This document shows positions 19,153 to 30,353 of a DNA stretch of 64,000 bases, one piece after another; positions within the stretch are counted from its first letter, which is position 1, and each line of letters opens with the position of its first letter. Below the pieces are notes generated by a model. It searched no databases, was not told the origin of the DNA, and was given only the letters and a program-made list of their open reading frames with translations. The translations under genes and the position numbers were made by a program. Source of the DNA: Streptomyces lasiicapitis (GTDB taxonomy: Bacteria; Actinomycetota; Actinomycetes; Streptomycetales; Streptomycetaceae); NCBI RefSeq assembly GCF_014646335.1, contig NZ_BMNG01000011.1, positions 186,001 through 250,000 of the forward strand. The letters run 5' to 3'.

Positions 19153-20025
19153 TCAGCCGAGACGGCGCGAACGCCGCCGCACAAGAGCGACCCCGGACAG
19201 CCCGAGCGCGACCAGCGCCCCGGCCCCGGCCACCGTGGAGGCGACGGTCATCGCCCCGTCGGAGGAGGCCGACGCGGACTCCGTCCGGGCGCCGGAGTCG
19301 GACTTGGCCCCGGAGGCCGCCGCCGCCCCGCCCGAAGGCTCTTCGGTGAAGCCTCCGGCCTTGCCGGACTTCCCGTACGCGGACCCCGGCAGCTTGTCCC
19401 CATAAGCCTTGTGGACCCGCTTCTGGTACGCCACGACAGTGGTCCCCTCCGCACCGACCGCCCGCCGCGCGTCCTTGTCGAGGGGAAGCACCCGCGTCCC
19501 CTTGGTGACGTACCAGCCGTTGATCTGCGGCTCGAGGAAGACGGTACCTCCGGGGGCCTTGTCGGCACCCACGCGCGCGTAGTGGGTCTCGTCGTCCCCG
19601 GTGGCGATGTTCACGATCTGCCAGGAGCCGCCCTGCCGGACGGCCCAGAGCGACGCCTCCTGGCCGTCGGACGAGACCGCCTTGCTGGCCAGGAACTGCA
19701 TGCGGGCGATGGGCGCGTCCTTCTTGCCGGCGACGAAGTCGGGCGACAAGTAGTAGACGGGTACGGCCTTGTCGCCCGCCACGCGCGGCTCGGCCGCCGC
19801 CTTGGTGACGGCTCCTTCGCGGGCGAAGAAGCGGGAGAGTGTGTCGAGGGTCTTCGGGGCCTCGGCCGCGTCGTGGGCGGCGTTGCGCGAGGCGTCCGAG
19901 GGTGCCGGTGGCGCGGCCGGACCGGAGTCGGCGGTGGCGTGCGGCGCCGCGACGCCGAGGAACAGCGCGGCGGCCGACCCGGCGAGCACGGCCTTGAGGG
20001 ACGTACGCGAAACGTGACGGTTCAT
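19153..20025 (-). CDS. Secreted, C-terminally membrane-anchored protein of unknown function
   Basis: A 290-residue protein with a signal peptide (SLKAVLAGSAAALFLGVAAPHATA). A globular extracytoplasmic domain (about residues 60-210) includes VPVYYLSPDFVAGK and WAVRQGGSWQIVNIATGDDE. A Ser/Ala/Gly-rich spacer leads to one C-terminal membrane helix followed by RRRSRRLG, a layout that displays the domain on the cell surface. I do not recognise the domain. The gene follows the papain-like protease at once; an alternative GTG at 20034 would overlap the protease stop as GTGA. Coupled expression suggests substrate, inhibitor or anchor roles, which is inference. Confidence 0.75.
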   Translation of the reverse strand: MNRHVSRTSLKAVLAGSAAALFLGVAAPHATADSGPAAPPAPSDASRNAAHDAAEAPKTLDTLSRFFAREGAVTKAAAEPRVAGDKAVPVYYLSPDFVAGKKDAPIARMQFLASKAVSSDGQEASLWAVRQGGSWQIVNIATGDDETHYARVGADKAPGGTVFLEPQINGWYVTKGTRVLPLDKDARRAVGAEGTTVVAYQKRVHKAYGDKLPGSAYGKSGKAGGFTEEPSGGAAAASGAKSDSGARTESASASSDGAMTVASTVAGAGALVALGLSGVALVRRRSRRLG

Positions 20026-20030
20026 CGCGA

Positions 20031-20678
20031 TCACGCCCCGATCCGGTACAGCGAGTGGGTCCAGGAGAAGGTGTTGTTGTTGACGTACCAGGAGTGGGAC
20101 GCCCAGTTGTAGCGGTCGCTGGAGGGCCATGGGTCGCCCCAGTACACCCAGTCGTTGGCCGTGTCGTAGCCGTAGATGGTGTGCATGTGGCCGCCGCCGT
20201 TGGACCACAGGATGCGGGTCTCTATGGGGCGGTTGGCATTGATCTCGGCCTGCACGGTGGGGTAGCGCAGCCAGCCGGTGACGTACGAACCGGAGTTGAT
20301 GCCCGCCCATCGGAGGCCGGTCTGCACATTGCCCAGGGTGGCCTGGTTGTTGGGGCACTCGGTGTTCTGGTTGCGGCCGAAGGCGGCGTTGCAGAACTGG
20401 TTCTGGCTGTAGTTCTTGCCGAGGTACGTGGCGATGGTGTTGCCCGCCGCGGCCCAGCACCAGTTGGTCTTCTGCTGCGCCTGCATGGTGATGTTCAGGC
20501 GCTTGGCGGCGAGAACCGACGGGTCGGCCGCTCCCGAGGCGGCCGGAGCGACGATCGACGACGTGTCGTGCGGTGCCGCGACGGCGGTGGCCGCCGGTAC
20601 GGCTAGGAATGCCGCCGCCGCGACGGCGAGCGCGGTCAGCCGTCTGCGACGGCTCGATCCGCTGGACGTGTGGTGCAT
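20031..20678 (-). CDS. Secreted papain-like cysteine protease (C39-like / AvrRpt2-type)
   Basis: A 215-residue exported protein. The signal peptide starts MHHTSSGSSRRRRLTALAVA, with a hydrophobic core and a cleavage near AVAAP. The catalytic Cys sits in QQKTNWCWAAAGNTIATYLG, the His in NGGGHMHTIYGYD, and an Asp in VYWGDPWPS, the order of papain-like folds. QxxxxWCWAAxxxx is characteristic of the family. The start is supported by GGGAGGAA five bases upstream; an in-frame ATG at 20780 is less likely. It is followed by the membrane-anchored partner gene. Confidence 0.88.
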   Translation of the reverse strand: MHHTSSGSSRRRRLTALAVAAAAFLAVPAATAVAAPHDTSSIVAPAASGAADPSVLAAKRLNITMQAQQKTNWCWAAAGNTIATYLGKNYSQNQFCNAAFGRNQNTECPNNQATLGNVQTGLRWAGINSGSYVTGWLRYPTVQAEINANRPIETRILWSNGGGHMHTIYGYDTANDWVYWGDPWPSSDRYNWASHSWYVNNNTFSWTHSLYRIGA

Positions 20679-20910
20679 CGCGTTCCTCCCGAACAGGGTG
20701 GGGGTGAAGGCTGGAGGAGCGCGTCCGGACGCTTGCGATTGAGCATCAGGTGTTGTCGGGTGCAGGTCAACACGCTTCAATGCGGGCTAACTTGAAGCGT
20801 GAACGAGGGCGTACCCGTGTGAACACCGGTCGTACGCTCACCTGGCCACCCGCTCCGACCGGGGCGTACACCCGCGCGGCCGGAGTGAACGTTCACAGAA
20901 AGGACCTGCG

Positions 20911-21870
20911 GTGCGGAACGTCTCTCCCCCCACGACGGCCCTCGCGGACGACACCCCGGCGGACCTCGCCACCGCCCTGCGCACCGGCCCGTTCCACGTC
21001 GCCCTGCGCGCCGCGATCGCCGCCAGGCGCCTGCCCCTGCAACGCGTACGCCATCATCTCGCCCGCGCGGGCGTCAACGTCGGCGTGACGAGTCTCAGCT
21101 ACTGGCAGCAGGGCGCGCGACGCCCCCAGCGGCCCGAGTCGCTACGGGCCGTACGCGCCCTGGAGGAGATCCTCCAACTGCCGGAGGAATCCCTCATCAG
21201 GCTGCTCGCCCGAGCCGACGAGCGCACCGACACCGAGCGGCCCGCCGCCCGTTCGTACCGCTCCCTGGTGGAGGCGTCCGACGTCCTGCAGTCCCTGATC
21301 GCCGACCTCGGGTCCCCGCTCGACGGCGGTCTGCACACCATCGGCCACCACGAGCGCATACGCATCGGCCCGCGCCGTGAACTCCTCGGACGCGACTCCC
21401 AGCACGTCGTACGCGCCCACACCGACGGCATCGACCGCTACTTGGCCATCCATCACGGGGACCCGGGCTGCGCCCCCGAGCACATGGAGGTGCGCGCCCT
21501 GGAGAACTGCCGCACCGGGCGCGTGCGCTGGCACCACGACACCGGTGTGCTGGTCGCCGAGCTGCTCTTCGACGCCCGGCTGCGCGCGGGCGACACCCAT
21601 CTTTTCTGCTACGGCTTCGAGGACGGCACGGCGGGCACGAGTGCCGAGTACGTACGCGGGTTCAGCTTCACCGGGGGCCAGTACGCGCTCCAGGTGCGCT
21701 TCGCCGAGGACGCGCTGCCCGCGCGCTGCCACCGGTTCACCCAGCGCTCGACGGCCGCGCCGCGCCTGGGCCGCCAGGAGCTGACGCTGAGCGGGAGCCA
21801 TCGGTCGGTGCATCTGGTGGAGCCGCAGGTGCGGGCGGGGCTCATCGGGATCGGGTGGGACTGGGAGTGA
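20911..21870 (+). CDS. XRE-family-like DNA-binding protein
   Basis: A 319-residue protein. The N-terminal region (about residues 27-80) includes HHLARAGVNVGVTSLSYWQQ and an ensuing VRALEEILQLP, which read as a Cro/C1-type helix-turn-helix. The remaining 200 residues form a beta-rich domain of unknown ligand, with RVRWHHDTGVLVAELLFDAR and GFSFTGGQYALQVRF. The GTG start follows AAAGGAC. It is transcribed divergently from the papain-like protease, 232 bases away, so it could regulate that gene (inference). Its stop lies inside the first unit of a 30-bp tandem repeat. Confidence 0.75.
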   Translation: MRNVSPPTTALADDTPADLATALRTGPFHVALRAAIAARRLPLQRVRHHLARAGVNVGVTSLSYWQQGARRPQRPESLRAVRALEEILQLPEESLIRLLARADERTDTERPAARSYRSLVEASDVLQSLIADLGSPLDGGLHTIGHHERIRIGPRRELLGRDSQHVVRAHTDGIDRYLAIHHGDPGCAPEHMEVRALENCRTGRVRWHHDTGVLVAELLFDARLRAGDTHLFCYGFEDGTAGTSAEYVRGFSFTGGQYALQVRFAEDALPARCHRFTQRSTAAPRLGRQELTLSGSHRSVHLVEPQVRAGLIGIGWDWE

Positions 21871-21930
21871 ACCGGCGGGACCTGGTGGGACCGGGAGCGA
21901 GCTGACGGGACGTGGTGGGACCGGGAGCGA
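21841..21930. repeat. Three 30-bp tandem repeats spanning a gene end
   Basis: Units 21841-21870, 21871-21900 and 21901-21930 share the core GGGA-N4-TGGTGGGACCGGGAG. The first unit is the last nine codons plus stop of the XRE-like gene; TGA in unit 1 is CGA in units 2 and 3. Units 2 and 3 differ at only four positions. Confidence 0.85.
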
Positions 21931-21955
21931 GTCGGCCTCGCCGTTCAGGGGCCGG

Positions 21956-22375
21956 TCAGGCCCCCGGGCCCGCCACGATCTTGCCGCCCGCCACCTTCAC
22001 CGGCAGCTCCTCCAGCGGTGTCACCGCGGGCTCGCGCAGCACCTTGCCGTTCCTCGCGTCGAACTGGCTCCCGTGGCACTGGCAGGTCAGCTTGCTGCCC
22101 TGGAGCTTCTCGATGGGGCACTGCGCGTGCGTGCAGATGCTGCTGAACGCCTTGTACTCGTCGTCGGCGATCCGGCTGACCACCACGTGGTCGTCGGTGT
22201 AGAGCTTCGATCCGCCCACCGGCACCTCGTCGGCCGCGCCCAGGTCCACCGGCTTCGTCGGCGCGGAACGGCTGCCGCCGTCCCCCGACGAACAGGCGGT
22301 GAGCCCGAGCCCGGCGGCCGGGACGAGTGCGGCCGCGCGCAGCACGGTACGGCGGGCGGGGGACGTGCCGGACAT
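21956..22375 (-). CDS. Rieske [2Fe-2S] lipoprotein
   Basis: A 139-residue exported iron-sulfur protein. The N-terminus has a twin arginine (SPARRTVLRAAALVPAAG) followed by the lipobox LTACSS, suggesting Tat export and lipid anchoring. The Rieske cluster ligands are CTHAQCPIE and CQCHGSQFD (Cys-X-His and Cys-X2-His). It is too small to be the QcrA subunit and there are no cytochrome genes nearby, so the redox partner is unknown. Start ATG 22375 with GGAGA upstream. Confidence 0.9.
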   Translation of the reverse strand: MSGTSPARRTVLRAAALVPAAGLGLTACSSGDGGSRSAPTKPVDLGAADEVPVGGSKLYTDDHVVVSRIADDEYKAFSSICTHAQCPIEKLQGSKLTCQCHGSQFDARNGKVLREPAVTPLEELPVKVAGGKIVAGPGA

Positions 22376-22604
22376 GAAGTCTCCACAGGTCAAGGGGGTT
22401 CGGCGACGATTCAGACCCTACCCGGGGGCCGATCCGTGACCGGGTGGGGCACGTCGGTGCCCGAGTACCGCCCGCTTCGGCCGCGCCCGCCCGGTCAGGC
22501 TCTAGCCTGTGCGCAGGCGGCCGCCGGCAGCGCGGGGCGAGCGCGGGCGTACGGGAAGTAGCAGGCGTACGGGGAGCACGGGAAGTACCGGAAAGGAACC
22601 GCCA

Positions 22605-23582
22605 GTGATAGTCGTCGCAGGAGAAGCTCTCATCGACCTCGTTCCGCAGGGCACGGGTTCGCCTTCAGGTGGGGCCGCTTCACCTTCGGGTGGGGCCTCC
22701 CAAAGCGGGTCCCTCCCCGCCCTCGCGCCGCGGCTCGGCGGCGGGCCGTACAACACGGCGGTCGCGCTCGGCCGCCTCGGCTCCCCCACCGCGTTCTGCT
22801 CCCGGGTCTCGCTCGACGCGTTCGGCGAGGCGCTGCTCGCGGGCCTGCGGGCCGCGGACGTCGACGTGTCGTACGTCCAGCGCGGCGCCGAACCCACGAC
22901 GCTGGCCGTCGCCTCGGTCGGCGCGGACGGCTCGGCCGGCTACTCCTTCTACGTCGACGGCACCGCCGACCGCCTCTTCGCCGTGCCGCGCCGGATCCCG
23001 GACAGCGTGCGGGCGCTGTCCTTCGGGACCTGCTCGCTCGTCCTGGAGCCGGGCGCGAGCGCGTACGAGGAGTTGCTGCGGCGCGAGGCGGCACGCGGCG
23101 TCTTCACGGCGCTCGACCCCAACATCCGCGCCGTCCTCATCCCCGACGCCGACGCCTACCGCGCCCGCTTCAAGAACTGGCTGCCGTCGGTGGCGCTCCT
23201 GAAGGTGTCCGAGGAGGACGCGCGCTGGCTTGGCGGCACGCCCGAGGAGTGGCTGGCGTCGGGGCCGGTGGCAGTGGTGGTGACGCGCGGCGGCGACGGC
23301 CTGTCCGTCTTCACGCGCGACGGCGGCGAGGTCTGTGTGCCGGGCGTCCCGGTCGACGTCGTGGACACGATCGGCGCGGGCGACACGGTCAACGCGGCGC
23401 TGCTGCACGGCCTCGCCGCGCGGGGCGCGCTGTCGGCGCACGCGGTGGCGGGTCTCGGCGTCGACGCCTGGGCCGAGGTGCTGCGGTTCGCGGCGCGCGC
23501 GGCGGCGATCACCTGCTCACGGGCGGGGGCGGAACCGCCGTACGCAAGGGAGTTGGGCGAGGACGGCGGCTTCGCCGACTAG
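22605..23582 (+). CDS. PfkB-family carbohydrate kinase (fructokinase-like)
   Basis: A ribokinase-fold sugar kinase, 325 residues. It starts at GTG (VIVVAGEALIDLVPQG) after AAAGGA. LGGGPYNTAVALGRLG is the N-terminal family signature and DTIGAGDTVNAALLHGL the C-terminal one, with the catalytic Asp in GAGD. Between VPQG and the N-terminal signature lies a Gly/Ser-rich insertion of about 20 residues, encoded by a 21-bp in-frame duplication. Substrate is probably fructose or a related sugar (inference from family). Confidence 0.88.
   Translation: MIVVAGEALIDLVPQGTGSPSGGAASPSGGASQSGSLPALAPRLGGGPYNTAVALGRLGSPTAFCSRVSLDAFGEALLAGLRAADVDVSYVQRGAEPTTLAVASVGADGSAGYSFYVDGTADRLFAVPRRIPDSVRALSFGTCSLVLEPGASAYEELLRREAARGVFTALDPNIRAVLIPDADAYRARFKNWLPSVALLKVSEEDARWLGGTPEEWLASGPVAVVVTRGGDGLSVFTRDGGEVCVPGVPVDVVDTIGAGDTVNAALLHGLAARGALSAHAVAGLGVDAWAEVLRFAARAAAITCSRAGAEPPYARELGEDGGFAD
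22659..22700 (+). repeat. 21-bp in-frame tandem duplication inside the PfkB kinase gene
   Basis: 22659-22679 and 22680-22700 are near-identical and encode SPSGGAA and SPSGGAS. They expand a loop between the first strand and the sugar-binding motif. Confidence 0.75.
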
Positions 23583-23605
23583 ACCACGGGATTGGCCGGG
23601 CTCGG

Positions 23606-23623
23606 GCCGCCGGGAACGGCGGC
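23606..23623. terminator. Weak convergent hairpin between the sugar kinase and XRE genes
   Basis: GCCGCC (23606-23611), loop GGGAAC, GGCGGC (23618-23623). Short, but placed between convergent stops only 40 bases apart. Confidence 0.45.
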
Positions 23624-24483
23624 TAGCCGCTGACCGCGCGAAGCCCGCCCGGCTGCCGCCCGTTCAGCCGGTCGAGCGCGGCCGACGTGGCGTCGTCGGC
23701 CGGGAGGTGCACCAGGAGTCGCTGGCCGTCGACGTCCGGCAGGGCGAGCGATTCGTACGAAAGCCGCAGCGCACCGGCCTCCGGATGGTCGAGGCTCTGC
23801 ACTCCGCTGCGCCGCGGCAGTCCCGGCACGGCCTCGATGCGGTCGGAGAACGGTGCCCCGGCGAGGACCGTCAACTCGTCGACGAACTGCATCACATGGG
23901 GGTCGATCATCGGTGATTCGCTTCTCAGGTGCGCGATCTGCTCGTCGGCGACGCGGTCCCACTCGGTGAACGCGGTGCGCGCCCGCTCGTCGGTGAACAC
24001 GAACCGCAGCAGGTTGGGCCGCTCGCCGTCGAGCAGGCCGAGCGGGCGGGCGATCCGTTCGTAGCCCGTCGTGTACGCGAGGACGTCGCTGAGCCGGTTG
24101 AGCAGCACGGCCGGGGTGGGTTCGAGGAGATCGACCAGGGCGCGCACGGTGGGCCGCACGGACAGGGCGGGCGGCGGGGCCGCGGAGCAGCAGGGGTCGT
24201 CGGCGCCGTTGCTCGCCTTCTCCAGGCGGCGCAGGTGGATGCGCTCCTCCACGGTCAGTCTCAGTACGTCGGCGAGTGAACCGAGCACGGACGGCGACGG
24301 GTTGCGGTCGCGGCCCTGTTCCAGGCGGGTCAGGTACTCGACGCTGATGCCGGCGAGGGTGGCGACTTCGGAGCGGCGCAGTCCGGGGGTGCGGCGGCGC
24401 GGGCCGCTGGGGAGGCCCACTTCGGTGGGGGTGACGGCCTCGCGGCGGGCACGGAGGAAGGCTCCCAGCTCGTTGTCGCTCAC
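23623..24483 (-). CDS. XRE transcriptional regulator with MmyB-type ligand domain
   Basis: A 286-residue regulator. The N-terminal helix-turn-helix is RTPGLRRSEVATLAGISVEY followed by LTRLEQGRDRNPSPSVL. From about residue 110 comes an MmyB-like domain (LLEPTPAVLLNRLSDVLAYT, LRFVFTDERARTAFTEWD), which in other members binds a small hydrophobic ligand. GTG start. It is divergent from the YceI gene with 113 bases between, and regulators of this type usually control the divergent neighbour. Confidence 0.88.
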   Translation of the reverse strand: MSDNELGAFLRARREAVTPTEVGLPSGPRRRTPGLRRSEVATLAGISVEYLTRLEQGRDRNPSPSVLGSLADVLRLTVEERIHLRRLEKASNGADDPCCSAAPPPALSVRPTVRALVDLLEPTPAVLLNRLSDVLAYTTGYERIARPLGLLDGERPNLLRFVFTDERARTAFTEWDRVADEQIAHLRSESPMIDPHVMQFVDELTVLAGAPFSDRIEAVPGLPRRSGVQSLDHPEAGALRLSYESLALPDVDGQRLLVHLPADDATSAALDRLNGRQPGGLRAVSG

Positions 24484-24596
24484 CGTTCGAACGTATCAGG
24501 GTGATCCCGGGGGCGGCGGCCCCTGATGGTGGCCCTGCCACTACCAGTCTCAGCCCGGCCTTCCTCGCGCCTTCGCCCCGTCCCAGAGTGGACGGC

Positions 24597-25160
24597 ATGA
24601 CCTTCGAGACCAACACCGCTGACGCCACCACCGCCCTGCCCCTTCCGGCGGGCCGCTGGGCGCTCGACCCGCTGCACTCCGCCGTGAACTTCACCATCCG
24701 CCACCTGGGCATCTCCAAGGTGCGGGGCCGTTTCACGCAGTTCGACGCGGAGCTGGTGGTGGGCGGGACCTTGGACACGACGGCGGTGAACGCCACGATC
24801 GCCCTCGCCTCGATCGACACCGGCAACCCGGACCGTGACGCGCACGTCCGCGCCTCCGATCTGCTCGACGTGGAGAAGCGTCCGACGATGGCGTTCCGCT
24901 CGACCGGGATCACGGGCGGCGGCGAGGACTGGACGATGGCGGGCGACCTGACCATCGGCGACGTCACCCGTCCGGTGACGCTGGCTGTGGAGTTCGGCGG
25001 CCTCGGCGAGTTCGGCGACACCCGGCACGCGGGCTTCGAGGCGACGGGTGAGATCCGCCGCAGCGAGTACGGCCTGACCTTCGCCCCCGGCATGCTCGGC
25101 GAGGCCGTGAAGATCCAGCTGGACATGCAGTTCCTGGAGCCGGGGAAGGCCGAGGCGTAG
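24597..25160 (+). CDS. YceI-family lipid-binding protein
   Basis: A 187-residue lipocalin-like protein of the YceI family, which binds polyisoprenoid lipids. Family signatures are RWALDPLHSAVNFTIRHLGI near residue 20, KVRGRFTQFDAEL, FRSTGITGGGEDWTMAGDLT and the ending EYGLTFAPGMLGEAVKIQLD. No signal peptide is visible, so it is probably cytoplasmic. ATG 24597 was chosen; an in-frame GTG lies three codons upstream. It is paired divergently with the MmyB-type regulator. Confidence 0.88.
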   Translation: MTFETNTADATTALPLPAGRWALDPLHSAVNFTIRHLGISKVRGRFTQFDAELVVGGTLDTTAVNATIALASIDTGNPDRDAHVRASDLLDVEKRPTMAFRSTGITGGGEDWTMAGDLTIGDVTRPVTLAVEFGGLGEFGDTRHAGFEATGEIRRSEYGLTFAPGMLGEAVKIQLDMQFLEPGKAEA

Positions 25161-25184
25161 GGGGCGGCGGGCGCCGGGCGCCCA

Positions 25185-25272
25185 CTTGTTCAGCTCCCGC
25201 TCGTCCAGCTTGTTCAGCTCTCGCCCGTCCAGCTTGTTCCGGCTCTCGCCCGTTCAGCTCTCGCCCATTCAG
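25185..25272. repeat. 24-bp tandem repeats between convergent genes
   Basis: Units 25185-25208, 25209-25232 and 25233-25257 (25 bp) followed by a partial unit, all of the form CTTGTTCAGCTCTCGCCCGT. They fill the space between YceI and the hydratase and run into the hydratase stop codon. Confidence 0.75.
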
Positions 25273-26087
25273 TGCTCACCGAAGGCGCCGTGTCGTCCCG
25301 CCCCCGCGGCGAAGCGCGCGGCGCCTTCGGCCGCTTCGCCCAGCGCGTGCAGCCCGTGCCTCAACTCGCCCGCGAGCGCCTGTCGTTCGGGCAGCCCGTG
25401 CTGTTCCCGCGCGGAGAGCCGGTCGTGCCGCAGGCAGGTCTGCGGGAACGCGGCGATCTCGGCGGCGAGCCGCTCGGCCGCCGCGCGGGCGCTTCCCTTC
25501 GGTACGACACGGTTGACGAGGCCCATGCCGAGCGCCTCCGTGGCGTCGACCGGGCGGCCGGTGAGGATGAGGTCCATGGCGCGCCCCTCCCCGACGATCC
25601 GGGGCAGCCGCACCGTACCGCCGTCGATGAGCGGCACACCCCAGCGGCGGCAGAACACTCCGAACACGGCGTCCTCCTCGGCGACCCGCAGATCGCACCA
25701 GAGCGCGAGCTCCAGGCCGCCCGCGACGGCATGCCCGGAGACAGCCGCGATGACGGGCTTGGAGAGGTCGAGGCGGGTGGGCCCCATCGGCCCGTCGTTC
25801 GCACCGTTCTCGCCGCCCTCACCGTCCTCGCTGTTCACCTCGGCGACCACGTTGCCGTCCGGCGTGCCCAGCGCCTTGAGGTCGGCGCCCGCGCAGAACG
25901 TGCCGCCCTCGCCCCACAGCACGGCGACCGACGCCTCCGGATCGGCGTCGAAGGCACGGAAGGCGTCGGCGAGGGCCTTGGCGGAGGGCCCGTCGACGGC
26001 GTTGCGCGCGTGCGGGCGGGACAGGACGACGGTGGTGACGGGGCCCTGACGTTCGATCCGCACGGGCACGTCGGCTGCTGCGGGCAT
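25269..26087 (-). CDS. Enoyl-CoA hydratase/isomerase family protein
   Basis: Crotonase-fold acyl-CoA enzyme, 272 residues. It has SRPHARNAVDGPSAKALADA near the start, the oxyanion-hole GTFCAGADLKAL, and SGHAVAGGLELALWCDLRVA with the second oxyanion Gly. An acidic Gly/Glu/Asn-rich insert (NSEDGEGGENGANDG) sits between them. Catalytic-Glu assignment is uncertain, so hydratase, isomerase or hydrolase activity cannot be fixed. ATG 26087 has GGAGA upstream. A four-unit 19-bp repeat array ends at the start region. Confidence 0.87.
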   Translation of the reverse strand: MPAAADVPVRIERQGPVTTVVLSRPHARNAVDGPSAKALADAFRAFDADPEASVAVLWGEGGTFCAGADLKALGTPDGNVVAEVNSEDGEGGENGANDGPMGPTRLDLSKPVIAAVSGHAVAGGLELALWCDLRVAEEDAVFGVFCRRWGVPLIDGGTVRLPRIVGEGRAMDLILTGRPVDATEALGMGLVNRVVPKGSARAAAERLAAEIAAFPQTCLRHDRLSAREQHGLPERQALAGELRHGLHALGEAAEGAARFAAGAGRHGAFGEH

Positions 26088-26090
26088 GTC

Positions 26091-26166
26091 GTACGTCTCC
26101 TTGGTCGTCGTACGTCTACGTCCTCGACGTACGTCCTCTTGATCGTCGTACGTGTTCCTGCTGCCG
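26091..26166 (-). repeat. Four 19-bp tandem repeats upstream of the enoyl-CoA hydratase gene
   Basis: GTACGT recurs at 26091, 26110, 26129 and 26148, exactly 19 bp apart, within units such as GTACGTCCTCTTGATCGTC. The array is directly upstream of the hydratase ATG and covers its ribosome site, so it may be an operator or RNA regulatory repeat. Confidence 0.8.
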
Positions 26167-26223
26167 GGCGCACCCTGCCCGCCCTCGTCCCACCACCCGA
26201 TCACGTCGGCGTACCCCTCAACA

Positions 26224-26270
26224 AGCCGACAGCGCGCCGCCCTTGGCACGGGCGGCGCGCTGCGTCGGCT
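26224..26270 (-). terminator. Terminator downstream of uvrA
   Basis: AGCCGAC plus AGCGCGCCGCCC (26224-26242) pair with GGGCGGCGCGCT plus GTCGGCT (26250-26270), a 19-bp stem with a 2-nt bulge and a 7-base loop, 15 bases past the uvrA stop. Confidence 0.88.
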
Positions 26271-26285
26271 GATGGGGCTCGGTGA

Positions 26286-29381
<3,096 letters not shown>

Positions 29382-29437
29382 GCCGGTCCGCACCTTTCTT
29401 TGAGAGAAGTGACAGGGGCGGGGCCCCCGTCCTTCAC

Positions 29438-29460
29438 AGACTAGGGCGACCCACTGACAA
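29438..29460 (-). promoter_or_regulatory. RecA-independent DNA-damage (PafBC-type) promoter of uvrA
   Basis: On the minus strand TTGTCAGTG (29452-29460), 8 bases, TAGTCT (29438-29443). Full match to TTGTCRGTG-N8-TAnnnT, 56 bases before the GTG start. Confidence 0.88.
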
Positions 29461-29618
29461 CGCCGGGCCGGATTCTCCGGTGGAGACGACGGAACGATGA
29501 AACCCCGACTACTCAAGAGTGCCCGATGCCGCGACCGAGCTTATAGCACGGGCATTCGATTTGCGGGGGTGGTCCACCGTCTTCACCCGATCGTGTGGAC
29601 GGGGCTATCGTCGGGCCC

Positions 29619-30344
29619 ATGATTGATCATGTGCGCGACCTGGCGTCTGTACGTGACGCGACCGAACGGCTGCTCGCCGCAGCCGCCGCATTGGACAACG
29701 TTTCGATGGCCGAGCCGTCACGGCTTCCCGGCTGGACGCGTGGCCACGTCCTCGCCCACGTGGCGCGGAACGCCGACGCTCTTGTGAATGTTCTGGCCGG
29801 GCGGCCCATGTATGTGAGCGGGGAGGCGCGGGACGCGGACATCGAGCGGGACGCTCCGCGGGCGATGGAGGTGCAGCTCGCGGACCTGCGCGAGAGCGCG
29901 GCCCGCTTCCAGGAGGAGGGGGATCGGCCCGCGGACTGGTCCCGCACCGTGGAGCTGCGCAACGGCGTCAAGGACGCCGCCGCGAACGTGCCGTTCCGGC
30001 GCTGGATCGAGGTGGAGCTGCACCACGTCGACCTCGGCGTCGGCTACGAGCTGGAGGACCTCTCCGCGGAGTTCACCCAGCGGGAGATCAACTTCCTCGT
30101 CAATCGCTTCAGGAACCACCCGGGCCTGCCCGCTGTGGACATCCGGCAGGACGACGGCCGCGTGCTCGCCACGGGCGCCGTCGAAGGCGTCACTCTGGAG
30201 CAGATCGAGCAGGGCCACGAGCGCACGGCCGACGTCACGGTCAGCGGCCGCCAGGCGGACCTCCTGGGCTGGCTCGCCGGGCGCCGCGACGGGGCCGCGC
30301 TGACCGTCGGAGGCGGCCCCCTCCCCGCCCTCCCCCCGCTATAG
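29619..30344 (+). CDS. Maleylpyruvate isomerase family (MDMPI/DinB-fold) protein
   Basis: A 241-residue mycothiol-dependent-enzyme-fold protein. LPGWTRGHVLAHVARNADAL carries the first metal-binding His and its context, and WIEVELHHVDLGVGYELEDL supplies the remaining ligands. A C-terminal domain (VTVSGRQADLLGWLAGR) is of the MDMPI_C / SCP2-like type. Actinobacteria have many paralogues; the substrate here is unknown. It starts 9 codons after a possible upstream ATG, is divergent from uvrA, and is followed after 9 bases by the metallo-hydrolase. Confidence 0.87.
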   Translation: MIDHVRDLASVRDATERLLAAAAALDNVSMAEPSRLPGWTRGHVLAHVARNADALVNVLAGRPMYVSGEARDADIERDAPRAMEVQLADLRESAARFQEEGDRPADWSRTVELRNGVKDAAANVPFRRWIEVELHHVDLGVGYELEDLSAEFTQREINFLVNRFRNHPGLPAVDIRQDDGRVLATGAVEGVTLEQIEQGHERTADVTVSGRQADLLGWLAGRRDGAALTVGGGPLPALPPL

Positions 30345-30353
30345 GCTGGCCAC

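Noticed and set aside
24484..24493. CGTTCGAACG palindrome at the start of the MmyB-type regulator as a LexA SOS box
   Set aside because: The SOS box in this group needs GAAC and GTTC separated by four bases; here the halves are fused and in the wrong order. It may still be an operator for the regulator.
25185..25272. Tandem repeats considered as a CRISPR array
   Set aside because: Units are head to tail with no unique spacers, and no cas gene is present. The same holds for the arrays at 26091, 43369, 53759, 54887 and 63845.
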